Assembly: GCA_037447655.1 (NCBI GenBank)
Contig: JBBHKE010001973.1
Location: 897,954 to 961,953, forward strand
Source: Zygnema cylindricum
Lineage: Eukaryota; Streptophyta; Zygnematophyceae; Zygnematales; Zygnemataceae
DNA length: 64,000 nt
Direction of reading: 5' to 3'
The position numbers were made by a program, and so were the translations under genes. Positions 47,131 through 58,347 of this stretch are shown in pieces; position 1 is the first letter of the stretch, and the number at the start of each line of letters is the position of its first letter. The notes beneath the pieces were generated by a model. The model searched no databases, was not told the origin of the DNA, and saw only the letters and a list, made by a program, of their open reading frames with translations.

Positions 47131-47388
47131 TGGAGTTTCCGCTGGCGAGTCCTTTTCGGTCTGATTTGTACCTGCAAGAATGTCATCTTCTCAAAAACTT
47201 GGATAGTTAGAAAGCTCAAAGTCATTGGAATTTTCTGACTCAAATCTAATTTTTACTGACTTTGTATACTTGAAGGGATCCACACACTTTCCTTCATCCA
47301 TAACTATTAGATGCTTTACTAAGATTATATCTTTCCTTTTTAGATTGTAAATTATATATCCTTTAACATCTTTATCATTTCCAAATAA

Positions 47389-48160
47389 TTATCTCCGTTT
47401 TCCCTTAGGATCTAGTTTCCAATTAGCCTGATCTGTATCTAGACTGAATACTTGACTGCCGAAAACCTTTAAGAGAGATATGTCTGGTTTTCGGCTGGTA
47501 AATCTCTCATAAAGTGTTTGATCTTTTATAGCTGAGGTAAAAACTCTATTTTTGAGGTAATTAGCGCAGTTGATTGCTTCTACCCAAAACCTTTTTCCTA
47601 TCTTCTTATCTGACAACATACTTCTAGCAATATCACTTAGTGTCATATTTAATCGATCACCTACCCCATTCAGTTCCGGGTTTTTCTGGAAGTGTCTTTT
47701 GGTGCTGAACTCCATCTTCCCTCTCAAAATCCTCAAACTGGTTAGAAGTATACTCTCCACCATTGTCACTCTTTACTCTCGTGATAGGAGTTTCATGGAG
47801 TTTTTCGCTCCATGCTTTATATTGTCTAATACAATCCTGAGCTTCTGACTTGTTTTTCAAAAAATACACCGTGGAATACCGAGACCAATCATCAGTTATA
47901 GTCATCATAAATCTCTTCCCCCACGGTGAGGGTACTTTTGCGTGTCCCCAAATATCTGTGTGTACTATATCTAGAATTTTTTCTCCCCTAAAGGTGGCTA
48001 TTTTGGGAAAGGGCAATCTGTGTGCTTTACTTTGAGCACATCCACTAGTATCATTTAGATTCTCACTCTCACTGAACTGAATTCCTTCCACCACTCCCAT
48101 CTTTTTCATCTCTCTTAGCTTATCTAGATTCACATGCCCAAGCCTCTTATACCACATCAT
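47389..48160 (-). pseudogene. Copia element 1 integrase
   Basis: GAG-pre-integrase HHCC start (YKRLGHVNLDKLREM ... CAQSKAHRL), catalytic Asp in HTDIWG and in SDNGGEY; a frameshift follows near 47700. Where the family usually has GVxERxNRTL the copy reads GVGDRLN, so the catalytic Glu is not preserved. Confidence 0.85.
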
Positions 48161-48553
48161 TATATCATGAACACCAGCATAATAAAGTTTCTTCTTTTCA
48201 TTGTTTAAAATCAGCCTAAATTTCCCTTAGCTACCTTTTTCAGCGGTGAAATAAACTTCTTCCTCAAAACTAGCAGTAAAGACTCATTTCCTAGTGCTAG
48301 TATCAAAACCCTTATCATCTAATACAGACATAGAGATGAGGTTTTTGTTCAGCTCCGGAATAAACAATACATTGGAGAATGTAACTATGGATGTCTTTCC
48401 TTCTACTAACACTTTTAGATCTACCGATCCTACAAGAGTAGTATTGACTATCCTCCCATCCCCGTACTCTATCTCTACGGTGGGAATTTTTCTTATCTTA
48501 GTGAACAGGTGTTTATCATTACACTAGTGCATAGAGGCACCTGAATCTACAAT

Positions 48554-49678
48554 CTAACTTGTTTCACCTTTCAATCTACCGAAATCACATTTCTGCTTTT
48601 GTGGATTTTCTACCTCGTTTGTCGCTTCCAACTCCTCATCCAATACGAGCTCATCGTATTCCTCTTCGGATTCCACCTCATGTACCTGTGTCACAAGGGC
48701 CTTTTTCTTTCCTCTCGGGGTTCCATTGGTCTGCCCCTCTTTTAACTGAAGCTCGGTTAGCTTAGCGCACTCTGCCATATAGTGCTCGGTTTTTTACAGA
48801 AATGACATAAACCCTTGGGAGCCCTTGGTCCAAACTCGTCGGTCTGATTTTTCCGCTCCCCCCCTCCGTAATTTCCGACTGGTCTCCGGAAATCCTTGTT
48901 CTTCCAGTCGGTCCCAGCTGCCAAGGCTTGCCCACTCTTTCCTCCCCTTCGGATCTCAATTGTATTCTCCCGAACGAGAATCATTCCTACCACTAAGTTC
49001 CATATCCATATTGAGTCCGACAAGTCCAAGACACGGTTGACTATGTTCTCGAACTCATCGGGTAACTTCATCAGGAGACAGTTAACCTTTTTTTTCACTA
49101 AAATATTTTTGAGCACTCTCTAGCTTTATAAAAAATGTAGCAAGCTCATTGCAAAAATCCAACATCTTCCCCCCTTTGTATACATACTTCTTAACTTTCT
49201 GATCAGCCAAGTGTTGTTGTTGAATCGTACCACTTCGGTACATCTCTATGAGAGCAATCTAAAGATCATATGCCGTTTCTACTTGCAAATGAGGAAATGC
49301 AAGCCCTTGAGTAAGATGGCGGAGGATGAAGTGTTTTGCCGCCATATTGTTGAAGTCCCAGGTATCACTATTATTCTCCTCGTTCCTGAGAATAAGTGAC
49401 ATGAATGCTGAACCAGTTGCTATTGGTGAGGTCGTCTCCTTCTCTGTTGCTTTGTCCACCACCTCTCTTTACTTTGTCCCCTCCGTTGAAGATGGATCTG
49501 CTTTCCTTGTGAATCTGCTTCCTCCAAACATTGGAGGGATTCCAACACTTGATGGACGCCCCACTCGTCCACTTACTATCCCCCAAAACCTTTTCTCGCA
49601 TAAAGCTCCTACCATCATACTTTCCTAGTATATGAAGCCAGTTCCATTAAAGATGGGTACCCTAGAGGGTGGGCCCAT
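48554..49678 (-). pseudogene. Copia element 1 gag
   Basis: Start ATG at 49678 lies inside the primer-binding site (ATGGGCCCACC). The N-terminus has the IFNGTGFIY pattern of copia gag. Broken by several TAG/TAA codons, at least two in place of Trp (TGG) in the related copy, and by a shift in the CCHC knuckle. Ends at a TAG directly before the protease IVDSGAS. Confidence 0.8.
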
Positions 49679-49682
49679 AACC
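49668..49682 (-). other. Primer-binding site complementary to initiator tRNA-Met anticodon arm
   Basis: Directly after the 5' LTR the minus strand reads GGTTATGGGCCCACC, the exact complement (as I remember plant initiator tRNA-Met) of the anticodon stem-loop GGUGGGCCCAUAACC, not of the 3' CCA end. This implies priming by a half-tRNA, as described for Drosophila copia and Ty5. Confidence 0.75.
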
Positions 49683-50757
49683 TGAAACTCTCAGACCTCC
49701 ATAGCACCTCAGAGTAAGCAGCTCACACGAAGCCTCTATGATAACCCTGACCCCTTTGTCTTTCAGCACGAATAACTGCCACCTTGGCAAACAAAAACTG
49801 TGATCACTTCGACCCCTTTGAAGGCAAGACACCCGTGAGTCGATAGAAAAAAAAATCTCTGAGTTTGCTCCCTTGAGCAGTAAGTTATGGAGGGTCAAAG
49901 TTGACCTTTTGTACAGAAGCTCTCTGAAGAGAGGTCCTATTTACCAATTTTTGTAAGTCCTATCTCTCTCAGAAACTCTATATACTGATGTACTGAACAA
50001 ATCATATTAATCTTCCGTAGATAGAAGTAGAGCTGCCGGTGTACTTTCTGAACGGACATTGTACGACATGGCCTAAATGTCGATACATGGTATATCCGGA
50101 TTTGCTCCCTTAATCCCCGGAGATGCCGCGATCCAATGTCATTTAGCCACGTGTCATCTGATGTGGCGATGACCAAAAACTGCTGAAATCATGTTGCGTG
50201 ATCTCGGCATTCATTTTGGTTGTCCGATTTAAATGCAAAATAAATCGTAGCCGTAATAAATACTTGCGCGGTATTCGTTTCACTATCAAAATAAATGCGC
50301 GGTACTTGTTTCTTGTCCGTACATTAATCCGTACTTTTACATAACCAAATCTATGTATCCTGTAAATAGTTTTCGTTAAATAAATTTGTTAGCGTAGAAA
50401 TTTTTATCTAATTATCAAACGGTATATAATCTAACACTCGTCATAGACTAAATAGATAGAGCTACCGGCTACCGGCAGCTCTGACGGCCGGCAGGTACCA
50501 GGATCAAATCCTAGTTTTGATTGCTCTACTTTTAGTAAATTAGTAAATAACTAATTTACTACTGTAAATCAACTAATCTACAACCCGTAAATCTCAGGAT
50601 AGCATAGGTAGCCATGGCTCTAGCATCATCTCTGACTTTTAGTGACTAGAACAAGTGTGGGAGTTGAAAAGAGAAGTTAGAGGCAGAGTGCCTTGGTTTT
50701 TTATTCTGTAATTTTTTTTAGACCTTGAAAATACTTAACTAACCATCAGTTTCTACA
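49683..50757 (-). repeat. Copia element 1, 5' LTR
   Basis: 1,075 bp, TG...CA ends, paired with 44258-45331. Contains a conserved block with a GATCAAATC box (about 50452-50526, plus strand). Confidence 0.93.
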
Positions 50758-50941
50758 ATGTATGATGATGAAGAATTTTGCTGATGCAAGAACAAGATAA
50801 TTCACGATGGTAGATGATAACGACGCATGATGAGGATGAGTGATAATGGTGATATTGCATAATAATAATACATGATGATTTGTGCATGGTAGTGCTTGGT
50901 GATGATGTTAGTACAATGACGATGGTCGGTAGTGATGGTGC
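50758..50941. repeat. GATGATG-type repeat, middle part
   Basis: Same irregular array as 44019-44257, separated from it by copia element 1. Confidence 0.78.
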
Positions 50942-52047
50942 TGTTGTGATTTGAAAACTTTAGTACTTACTAAACAGGCCAGTGAGAGTGGGATTAGTAC
51001 TTAGAATATGTTTTGGTATACACACTTTAGTACTGACCCCTAATAATGTTACAGTAGTATAAGGACAAAATAGTGTACCGTACTTCTATAGGGACACGTG
51101 TTAGCAGATGAGGATTTTGCAGGTATTTTAGAATGGCGCCGACACTCACATACATGTGTTTGACATCGAACGAGCGGATTCGCAGAATCGAAACGATGAA
51201 GTTTGGAATGGACGTCCAATAAATTGATTATACGGATTGAGTATGGAACATTGATTCGAATCGTGTTGACAGACGCGATTCGCGCAGGACCATAAGTGAC
51301 AAAGCCCGCCGTACGCACTCAGGTTCTTCGTACCGCACAACATTAGTCGGCTGGACTTATGTGAACCATGCTAACTAAGCACCAATTTGAAATGGGACCA
51401 CAACTAATGATTTGGACGCGTGTCGTCCATCGCGAAGATCTACTTTACATCTTACGACGATCCGTGAATTCAGAATTGACTTGTATGGATGCTTACAGTA
51501 ATTTGGACGGATTCGCCAATTGCTGACTAAGCAAGTGGCACAATGTATGTACGACCACTATCTGTAAATATCTGAAACAACATTAATTTGTATGTAGTGA
51601 ATTAGTTTTTAGTGTTACATTATTGAAATAGGATAAAAGTTACAATTAGGGTTTTGGACGTATTTCTGGTACAGTAGACGTACCGTTGACGTACAGTGAC
51701 TTTATTAGGGTACATTACTTAGTTACACGTGTAGTACCTTGATTAGTGCAAGGCTCAGTAGATAGCTATGTGAGTATAAAATGTAGGACTTAGTTTATTT
51801 TTCAGCATCAGCTGAGTTTATGTAATGACAAAGTAATGGCACACTGATTTTCTGCATCTTTGACCTGTCAGTGTGATCACTTTGATTGATATCTTGATAT
51901 GAAACTTTGTGTGGATGTTTTGTGATATTGAAAATATATGGTTGTTTAGTTTCATTCTGTTCTGCTGTTTCTGTAGAATTGTGAGAGAGATTTACTTGGT
52001 TAGTTTGATAAACTGTCAACTGTTTTTGGGAAACTCTGGAGCTCATA
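50942..52047 (+). repeat. LTR-like segment B (plus orientation)
   Basis: Start TGTTGTGATTTGAAAACTTT resembles the start of segment A on the other strand; the shared core CCTGAGTGCGTACGGCG and the shared end GTTTTTGGGAAACT are inverted relative to A. Longer than A. No internal coding region follows. Right end approximate. Confidence 0.5.
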
Positions 52048-52294
52048 TCTTTTGGAGTCATTTGTGGATCAGGCTATTACTTTGAGAGGTTATAGTGTCG
52101 AGTACATACTAGATACTGGCAAAGTTTTAGGTGCTTTTGTATGCTGTGGAGTAATCTGTGTTGTCTGAAACACAACTGTTTTGGGGTAGTCTGTGGGTGT
52201 TTTCCGTGAGTGATCCATGGCTGAAATAGGCTATGGACAACAAGTGCATAAAGATGGTGGATTTATGGTACATGAAAAAAAGTATGAGAATGGT
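52048..52294. other. Short unassigned stretch
   Basis: Possible leader of an element following LTR-like segment B; no coding frame. Confidence 0.35.
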
Positions 52295-52904
52295 GGGATT
52301 GATAGCGCACAATGATGTTGCACAATGATGGTGCATGATAATGAAGCAATTAATAGCACTCGATGATAATGCATGATGAAGCAAGATGATGGAAAATGGA
52401 TGACCCATGAGGATGCATTAGGATATATAAAGAATATGCATAAGGACAAAAGATGATCATGCATGATGACGATGCATGATGGTGATTGGATGATGATGAT
52501 TGGATGATGATGATGAATGTTGATGAATGCACATGATAATGATGTATGATGATGAAGCATTCTCATAATGCAAGAAAATGCAAGATGTTACAATTCGATG
52601 CATAATGATGCATGAGGATATATGAGGGTACATGAGAATTACGGATGATGTTGATGCATAATGAAGTTGCGTGTTGATACCGTCGGATGACACAAGGTGA
52701 TGCATAATGGTGGACGATGATGCATGATGGTATATAAGCATGATACGTGATGATAATGTATAATGATGATTTTAGATGATGCTAGATGATGTTGGAGTTT
52801 CTAAGATGATGCAATATGATGTAGGATGTTACAAGATGATGCAAAACGATGCATGATGACGATAATTTATGATGATCCATAACCATAAGGATGATAACTC
52901 CTGA
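52295..52904. repeat. GATGATG/GCATGATG-type repeat, right part
   Basis: About 600 bp of irregular GATGATG, GCATGATGATG and GATGATGCATAATG words, the longest piece of this array. Frames rich in His/Ser on the minus strand are a by-product. Confidence 0.8.
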
Positions 52905-53148
52905 TTGACACGACCACTCATGACTGTTGTTCTACATCCACAGTTGTAGGAGGTGATCTAGCAGTAGTAGTCGAAGTAGACATAATAATCGCAGAAACTA
53001 TTAAGAACCTACATCAACAACCAACTTTCAGCTTACACAGAATATGACCTAGAAGGCCAATTTGCCTCAAACCCAACACAATAATTCAAAACACACTAGA
53101 CTAACAATTCCCAAAATCGCACCTCAAATGATCAAGTAAACGATAAGA
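52905..53148 (-). pseudogene. Leader and first ~20 codons of a second-family copia gag
   Basis: Closely parallels 59090-59270 (leader plus gag start of copia element 2). ATG at 52983; sequence similarity stops about 52905-52925, where the GATGATG repeat begins. It lies directly 3' of LTR-like segment A. Confidence 0.7.
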
Positions 53149-53899
53149 TGTGAAGTCTAAAAGTTTCCCAAAAACTGTCCACAGATTATTATATTTTCAA
53201 AATTGGATTATACAAATTTGGCTCAGTCCTAAATTATATACCCACAGTGAGTTTGTAATAGTCTGTAATTATTTAGGTAACTATACTACACCACCATCCT
53301 AACTCACGACAAAGTATCCTATCTTTAAGTCATTGTACCGTAAGTACTTCCAAAACCCTAATTACTAACTGCCGCTAAATGAACAGTGTAACACTAATTT
53401 ATAATGCACTAAACGCCAACCATTTGTTTTTGAGATATTTAGAAATAACGCCCGTACAATTAATGTTGCTGATGTTAAGTGACCAAAGTCCTGATAAATT
53501 TTGATTAGTGGTACGAAAATCCTGAGTGCGTACGGCGCACGTAGTCATTGTGGTCCCCACTTTAATCACGTCCGTCGAATTGTTGTATTGATGACCTAAT
53601 TTCGATCTCTCACAATTCTCTTCAGGATGTTTGGCTTAGTGTTCGTTCGTCCGATTCACTAAATCTGCCCGTATGATTTGTGACGCGCGTATGTAGATGT
53701 CGATCGCCACTCCGTAATACCTACATCATCTTCATTTGACGACGGTTGTCCCATCAGCATTACAATACACTCTACTGTCTATCTGGTACTGTCACACTAT
53801 CAAAGGTAAGTATTACATCTGACCTAGATAAAAAATATTCTAAGTCCTCAGTCTCCTTTTTTAGGTCTCTTTACTGAACTAAAGTTTCAAATCTCCACA
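53149..53899 (-). repeat. LTR-like segment A: 3' LTR of copia element 2
   Basis: Follows the RNase H remnant and a short purine run on the minus strand, starts TGTGGAGATTTGAAAC and ends near TTCACA. Its other side leads into a leader and gag start, so it also stands as the 5' LTR of a truncated second copy. Confidence 0.5.
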
Positions 53900-53993
53900 C
53901 TCCTGTAAATCTTTACACGCAGTTACTCACTTAGTCCAATAGCCTCTTTGCAAAACTGTAACTTAGGAGCAGGAAGGGTTTTAGTTAACATGC

Positions 53994-54500
53994 CTACCAC
54001 CATCTTCTCATCCGGTAAATAACAAAATTTAATGACTTTTGCAAGCACTTTTTTTTTGACAAAGTGAAGTCTAACATCCATGTGTTTGCTTTTAAAATGA
54101 TGGCTGAGGTTAGAGGCAATTGCAATGGCTGCCTAGTTGTCACACCTGATAGCCAGAGGACCTGTTTGCATATACCCAAGTTCTTGTAAAATAGACTTGA
54201 CTCATAGGAGCTCCTTGAGGGCATAAACTGCTGCCATGTATTCTAACTCCATTGTGGATTGAGCTGTAACCTTTTGTAATTTGTTGCTCCAACAACAAGT
54301 TCCATCTCCACTCTTAAGAACAAAACCGGTTGTAGATTCCGGTTTGGCATGTCCCTATAACTATAGTCCCTCCACGTTTGTATTTTCACTCTTCTCCTAC
54401 GAGTATAAGCTTAAGATTGCGAGTACTTGCTATATATCACAACACACATTTTGATGTTTCCCAGTCCGGCTTTTTCAAAATTCTGTAGACTTCAACTCAA
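53994..54500 (-). pseudogene. Copia element 2 RNase H remnant
   Basis: Reads pieces of the RNase H domain in alternating frames, with the Cys-Trp-tagged strand, a shifted MEAEY-like segment and a tail; multiple frameshifts. Confidence 0.6.
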
Positions 54501-55440
54501 GACTCCCACAACTGTTGCAACATTAGGTCTCGTACATGTCATAAAATATAGAAGAATTCTAACTACTTGTTTATATGGTTTTGAGGCCATAAACTCTTCC
54601 TCTCTTATCTCTAGACGTTCAATAACTATTATCCCCGAATTTGAATCACTTCGTTCCAATTTATGCCTGAATTCCATGGGAATTACATATCATTTTAGAT
54701 CTTTCATTTCAATTTTTTCCAGCATATTTCCTATTATTTATTACTTTTTCAACATAATCAACCTTTTGTTTCTATGTCTTTCTACCTGAATGCAAAAGAT
54801 ATACTTGGCCTCACCGTGGTGTGTCATCTCAAACCTAGACCATAAAGCTGTTTTGATGCGGTTTATCTCATCCATTGATTTACTTGTTACTAACAAGTCA
54901 TCCACAAATACATCAAGTCATCCACAAATACATCAATGAACAGTACCCCATCCTCCCCTTGTAAAACATATGCAAAATGATCTGAGCTAATTCTCTTGAA
55001 ACCTAGCCCAGTCAAAAACTCATATTACTTCAGCTTCCATTGCCTAGGGGTTTGTTTCAGCCCATACAAAGATTTCATCAACTTACACACTAATTATTCC
55101 TTTCCATTTTTTACATACATTCCAAGGTTTTTCATGTAAATGGTTTCTTTTAACTCTCCACGCAAGAAATTTGTTTTAACATCCATTTAATGTATTTCCA
55201 TATTCTCTTTAGCTGCTAGACTTAGCAGAAGTAGGAAATCTAACAACTGGAGAGAAAGTTTCTTCAAAGTCAATACCTTTTTTTTTATTGTACCCTTTGG
55301 CCCCTAGTTTGGCCTTATACCTTTCAATGGTGTTGTCCGAGTTCAGATTCACCTTGAATACCTATTTGCTTCCGATGGCTTTTTTGCCCAGAGAAAGATC
55401 CACCAACTCCCATGTCCGTGCCTACATAATAGACTTCATT
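54501..55440 (-). pseudogene. Copia element 2 reverse transcriptase remnant
   Basis: Fragments around the VDDL box near 54900 and the N-terminal RT block near 55350, in several frames. A tandem duplication of 21 bp (CAAGTCATCCACAAATACAT unit, about 54893-54936) falls next to the catalytic box. Confidence 0.65.
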
Positions 55441-56131
55441 TAATCGTTTGCTGCTTCGATCTAGTGAATTCTCTAAGGTGATAAAAAGGCCACCTGAATT
55501 GATAAAGGCTCCTCTATAGCTGCAAAAAAGCAAATTGAGAACTTGTTTGTAGACGACTGCTAGATCTCGTCCCCCCCAAAAATTGTGAGGCTGAAATCGT
55601 CGGCATGCTCTGATTTTTCTTCTTGTGTGAACCGTGACCTAAGCTGGTACGACTCTCTAACACGTCTTTCCGCCTGAGTTGGAACTTGTAGTGAAGCATG
55701 TTGTGAAGGCACCAAGGGTAGTGAAGGGAGAGATGTCCCACTTGTTGGTGGAAAGTAAACTCGCTATATATGGTGAAAAATAACATATTCTTAGGTGTCT
55801 TTTGCCGATTTGTCTACCATCTTAAATAAGTCAGCTGACTCTAGTTTATCTTTAATCTGTATTTTTCAGGAGATGATCAATTTTTTCTTTCAAATACAAA
55901 AACTCTATATCATTTTGCATGATCATTATACCCCATAAAAATCCACGTTACGCCTTTAGCATCCATTTTCCATCTATCTTGTGAAGTGTCTAGAATAAAA
56001 CACTTGTTGCCAAAGATCTTCAAGTGACTAACATCAGGTTTTTATCTTGTCGAAAGCTTATAAGGTGTAGTGCTAACAGATCTAGATGGAATTATGTTCT
56101 TAATATATACAGCACAGTTGAGTGATTGAGC

Positions 56132-56677
56132 CTAGAATTTCAGATCTAGCCCTTTATTTGCACGCATGGACTGAGCGATTTCTTTCACTGTCTTATTTAA
56201 TATCTGTGAAACACCATTTTGTTCCGGTGTATAAAGAACTGTAAGACTGTGACAGATACCTTCTTGAAGGAGGAGTTGTTCTAATTCTTTTGATGTATAA
56301 TCTCCTATGTTGTCCGATCTCACTGCCAAGATTGGAACTCCATGAAGCTTTTTTGCTCACGCTTTGTACTGTTTAAAGTAAGTAAACACTTCACTTTTAT
56401 GCTGCATGAAGTAAACTTTGGTGTTCCTCGAGTAGTCATCTGTAAATATAACCATATAGTGGACGCCTCCAGCCGAAGCCACTTGTGAAGGACCGAGAAC
56501 ATCAAAATGTATTAGGTGCAGAACCCTTTCTGATCTTTGGTTTGTTTCTTGTGGAAATAACAATATATGGATCATGCCAAGTGAACAACCATCACATGAT
56601 TTTATAAGATGAGATGTGAGAGAAACTCCATGAGCTTTTCCCGAATTGACCATTTTCTTTTGACTATCATAATTCAT
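56132..56677 (-). pseudogene. Copia element 2 integrase remnant
   Basis: CDGCSLGM zinc-binding half, HFDVLGPSQV and IFTDDYSRNTKVYFM core, VRSDNIGDYTSKEL, and TPEQNGVSQILNKTV. Two open pieces separated by a stop near 56350. Confidence 0.85.
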
Positions 56678-56877
56678 ATGTCCTAATCTTTTATGCCACG
56701 ATTCATTATGAGATTGGAAACTAGAGTAGAGAATATCATTTTATTTATATTGAACCATGTCCATCAGGTACATTTTGCTAGCATCCCTAATTCTTGTTAT
56801 TGCTAATTTCCCTTTTTTTCTAACAACATGTCTACCACCTTTCAGAATGACCTCAAAGCCTTTACTTTCCACTAAGG

Positions 56878-57911
56878 TGCAATTCTGTGCCCTCCATTGG
56901 ACTACAGAATTCAGGAAGCCTCTAGATAGATATTAACAAACTCACTTCTAATGGCAACCACTGCTATCTTAGCAGACAAGCAGAGAATCTGACTGCACCT
57001 CTGTGCTGCGTGGACTCCTTTGAGTTCGTAGGAAAAGGAATATCTGAAAAACGCCCAATCAAGCGATAAGTCATGGGGTGGCAAAGATGCCCATTTTATA
57101 CAAACCCTCAAGGGGAGAGGTGACTAAAAAAAACACTAAGTTCTGATTCCCTCTAATAACTCCTATCTACTGAAGTACAGACCAATTATATTGCTGTACC
57201 GTACCAAAAAGTACTACTGCCGGTGTTCCTTTTGTATGAAAAATGTACGACAAGGCTATTACGTGGATGCATGCCCTTTTTTTACTCGTCTATAGGTTCC
57301 TCGTAATTTCTGCAACCAAATGTGATCTCTCCACGTGGCGCCAGGTCATGCCATGTCACAAAAAGCCAAAGTGACCACTTCCAAATTTTGGCGATGATGT
57401 GCGCCCTTAGATATGAACCGAAATGCAATCTCGGCCGTTATAAATACATGCGCAATATTCGTTTCGTTGTCGAAACAAAATGCGTGGTATCTGTTTCGAA
57501 ATAGTATCGTACTTTGTACTTTACAAAACTGTATTTATGCACGCCGTATACACTTTCAGTAAAATGAATTCGTTCACCCTTAAATAAATATATATATATC
57601 ATACCCTATAGCATTTAGCATTGGTCCTACTGTACTAGGATAAAGCTGACTGTTACCGGCCATCTTAACGGACGACGAGTACTGGGATCAAGTCCTACGT
57701 GTGACAAGTTTTTTTTAGTAACCTACTAAAAACAACTGCATGTTAAACTAAGGCAGCCATTGTTTAACCACCTTCTCTATCCTTTAGTGACTACAACAAG
57801 TATAGGGGCTAGAGAGAGGAGGTGGAGGCAGGTTGTTCGTCCTTTTCTTTTTCATTTTATACTAACATATTTATGCCTAGAAAAAACTCTATAAATCTAT
57901 TTATTTCAACA
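56878..57911 (-). mobile_element. Solo LTR of the element-1 family inserted in copia element 2
   Basis: 1,034 bp related to the LTRs of elements 1 and 3, starting TGTTGAAAT on the minus strand and ending ATTGCA. It is flanked by the identical 5-bp duplication TAAGG (56873-56877 and 57912-57916). No internal region: the usual product of LTR-LTR recombination. It splits the protease region of element 2. Confidence 0.88.
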
Positions 57912-57916
57912 TAAGG

Positions 57917-58170
57917 AAGTAGAAAAAATATTATTTTTAAATTCTGGAACATACATAACATTGTGGAGAGTTCATTGTACTGACTTTCCCCCCAGATCTA
58001 CCATCAAAGATACATCACCGTGAATTGAAGTTTGAACACTCATGCCACAAACATAGTAGATACTCTATGGAGATGTCTGCTGCAAATTTGTAAAAGTTGC
58101 CTTGTTCCAGCAAATGTGGGCCGATGCTCCCATGTCCATGATCGATCCTGCATCCTTTGGACCCTCTATG
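57917..58170 (-). pseudogene. Copia element 2 protease, N-terminal part
   Basis: Reads IMDMGASAHICWNKATFTN: the aspartic protease motif DSGAS with Met in place of Ser. The domain resumes left of the solo LTR at 56877. Confidence 0.65.
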
Positions 58171-58347
58171 GCTGCCGCCATATCAATTAAATCCGCCTCC
58201 TCTTGGGTAGTGAATCGTAGAGACTCATCTACATTAGTTGCATTAGTTAAAAAAAAAGCATTTCCACGGGCAGGGTTCCTATAAAAGCCTTTGTGATATA
58301 GGCTTTCATGCCACCCTGACCTGTATAAACTTGTTTCATTTGCCTTT

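Larger units (their letters stand above)
44258..50757 (-). mobile_element. Copia element 1: complete Ty1/copia LTR retrotransposon (decayed)
   Basis: Bounded by LTRs of about 1,074 bp and flanked by the identical 5-bp duplication ATGTA (44253-44257 and 50758-50762). Order on the minus strand: LTR, primer-binding site, gag, protease, integrase, reverse transcriptase, RNase H, polypurine tract AAATAAGGGGAG, LTR, i.e. the copia (Pseudoviridae) order with integrase before RT. Several frames are broken by stops and shifts. Paralog of the element at 59271. Confidence 0.93.

Noticed and set aside
52127-52741. Minus-strand His/Ser-rich frames
   Set aside because: Direct reading of the GATGATG-type repeat; all frames stay open because the repeat lacks stop words on that strand.
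52295-52904. CRISPR-like array
   Set aside because: The repeat words are irregular with no constant repeat/unique spacer structure, and the genome is eukaryotic.
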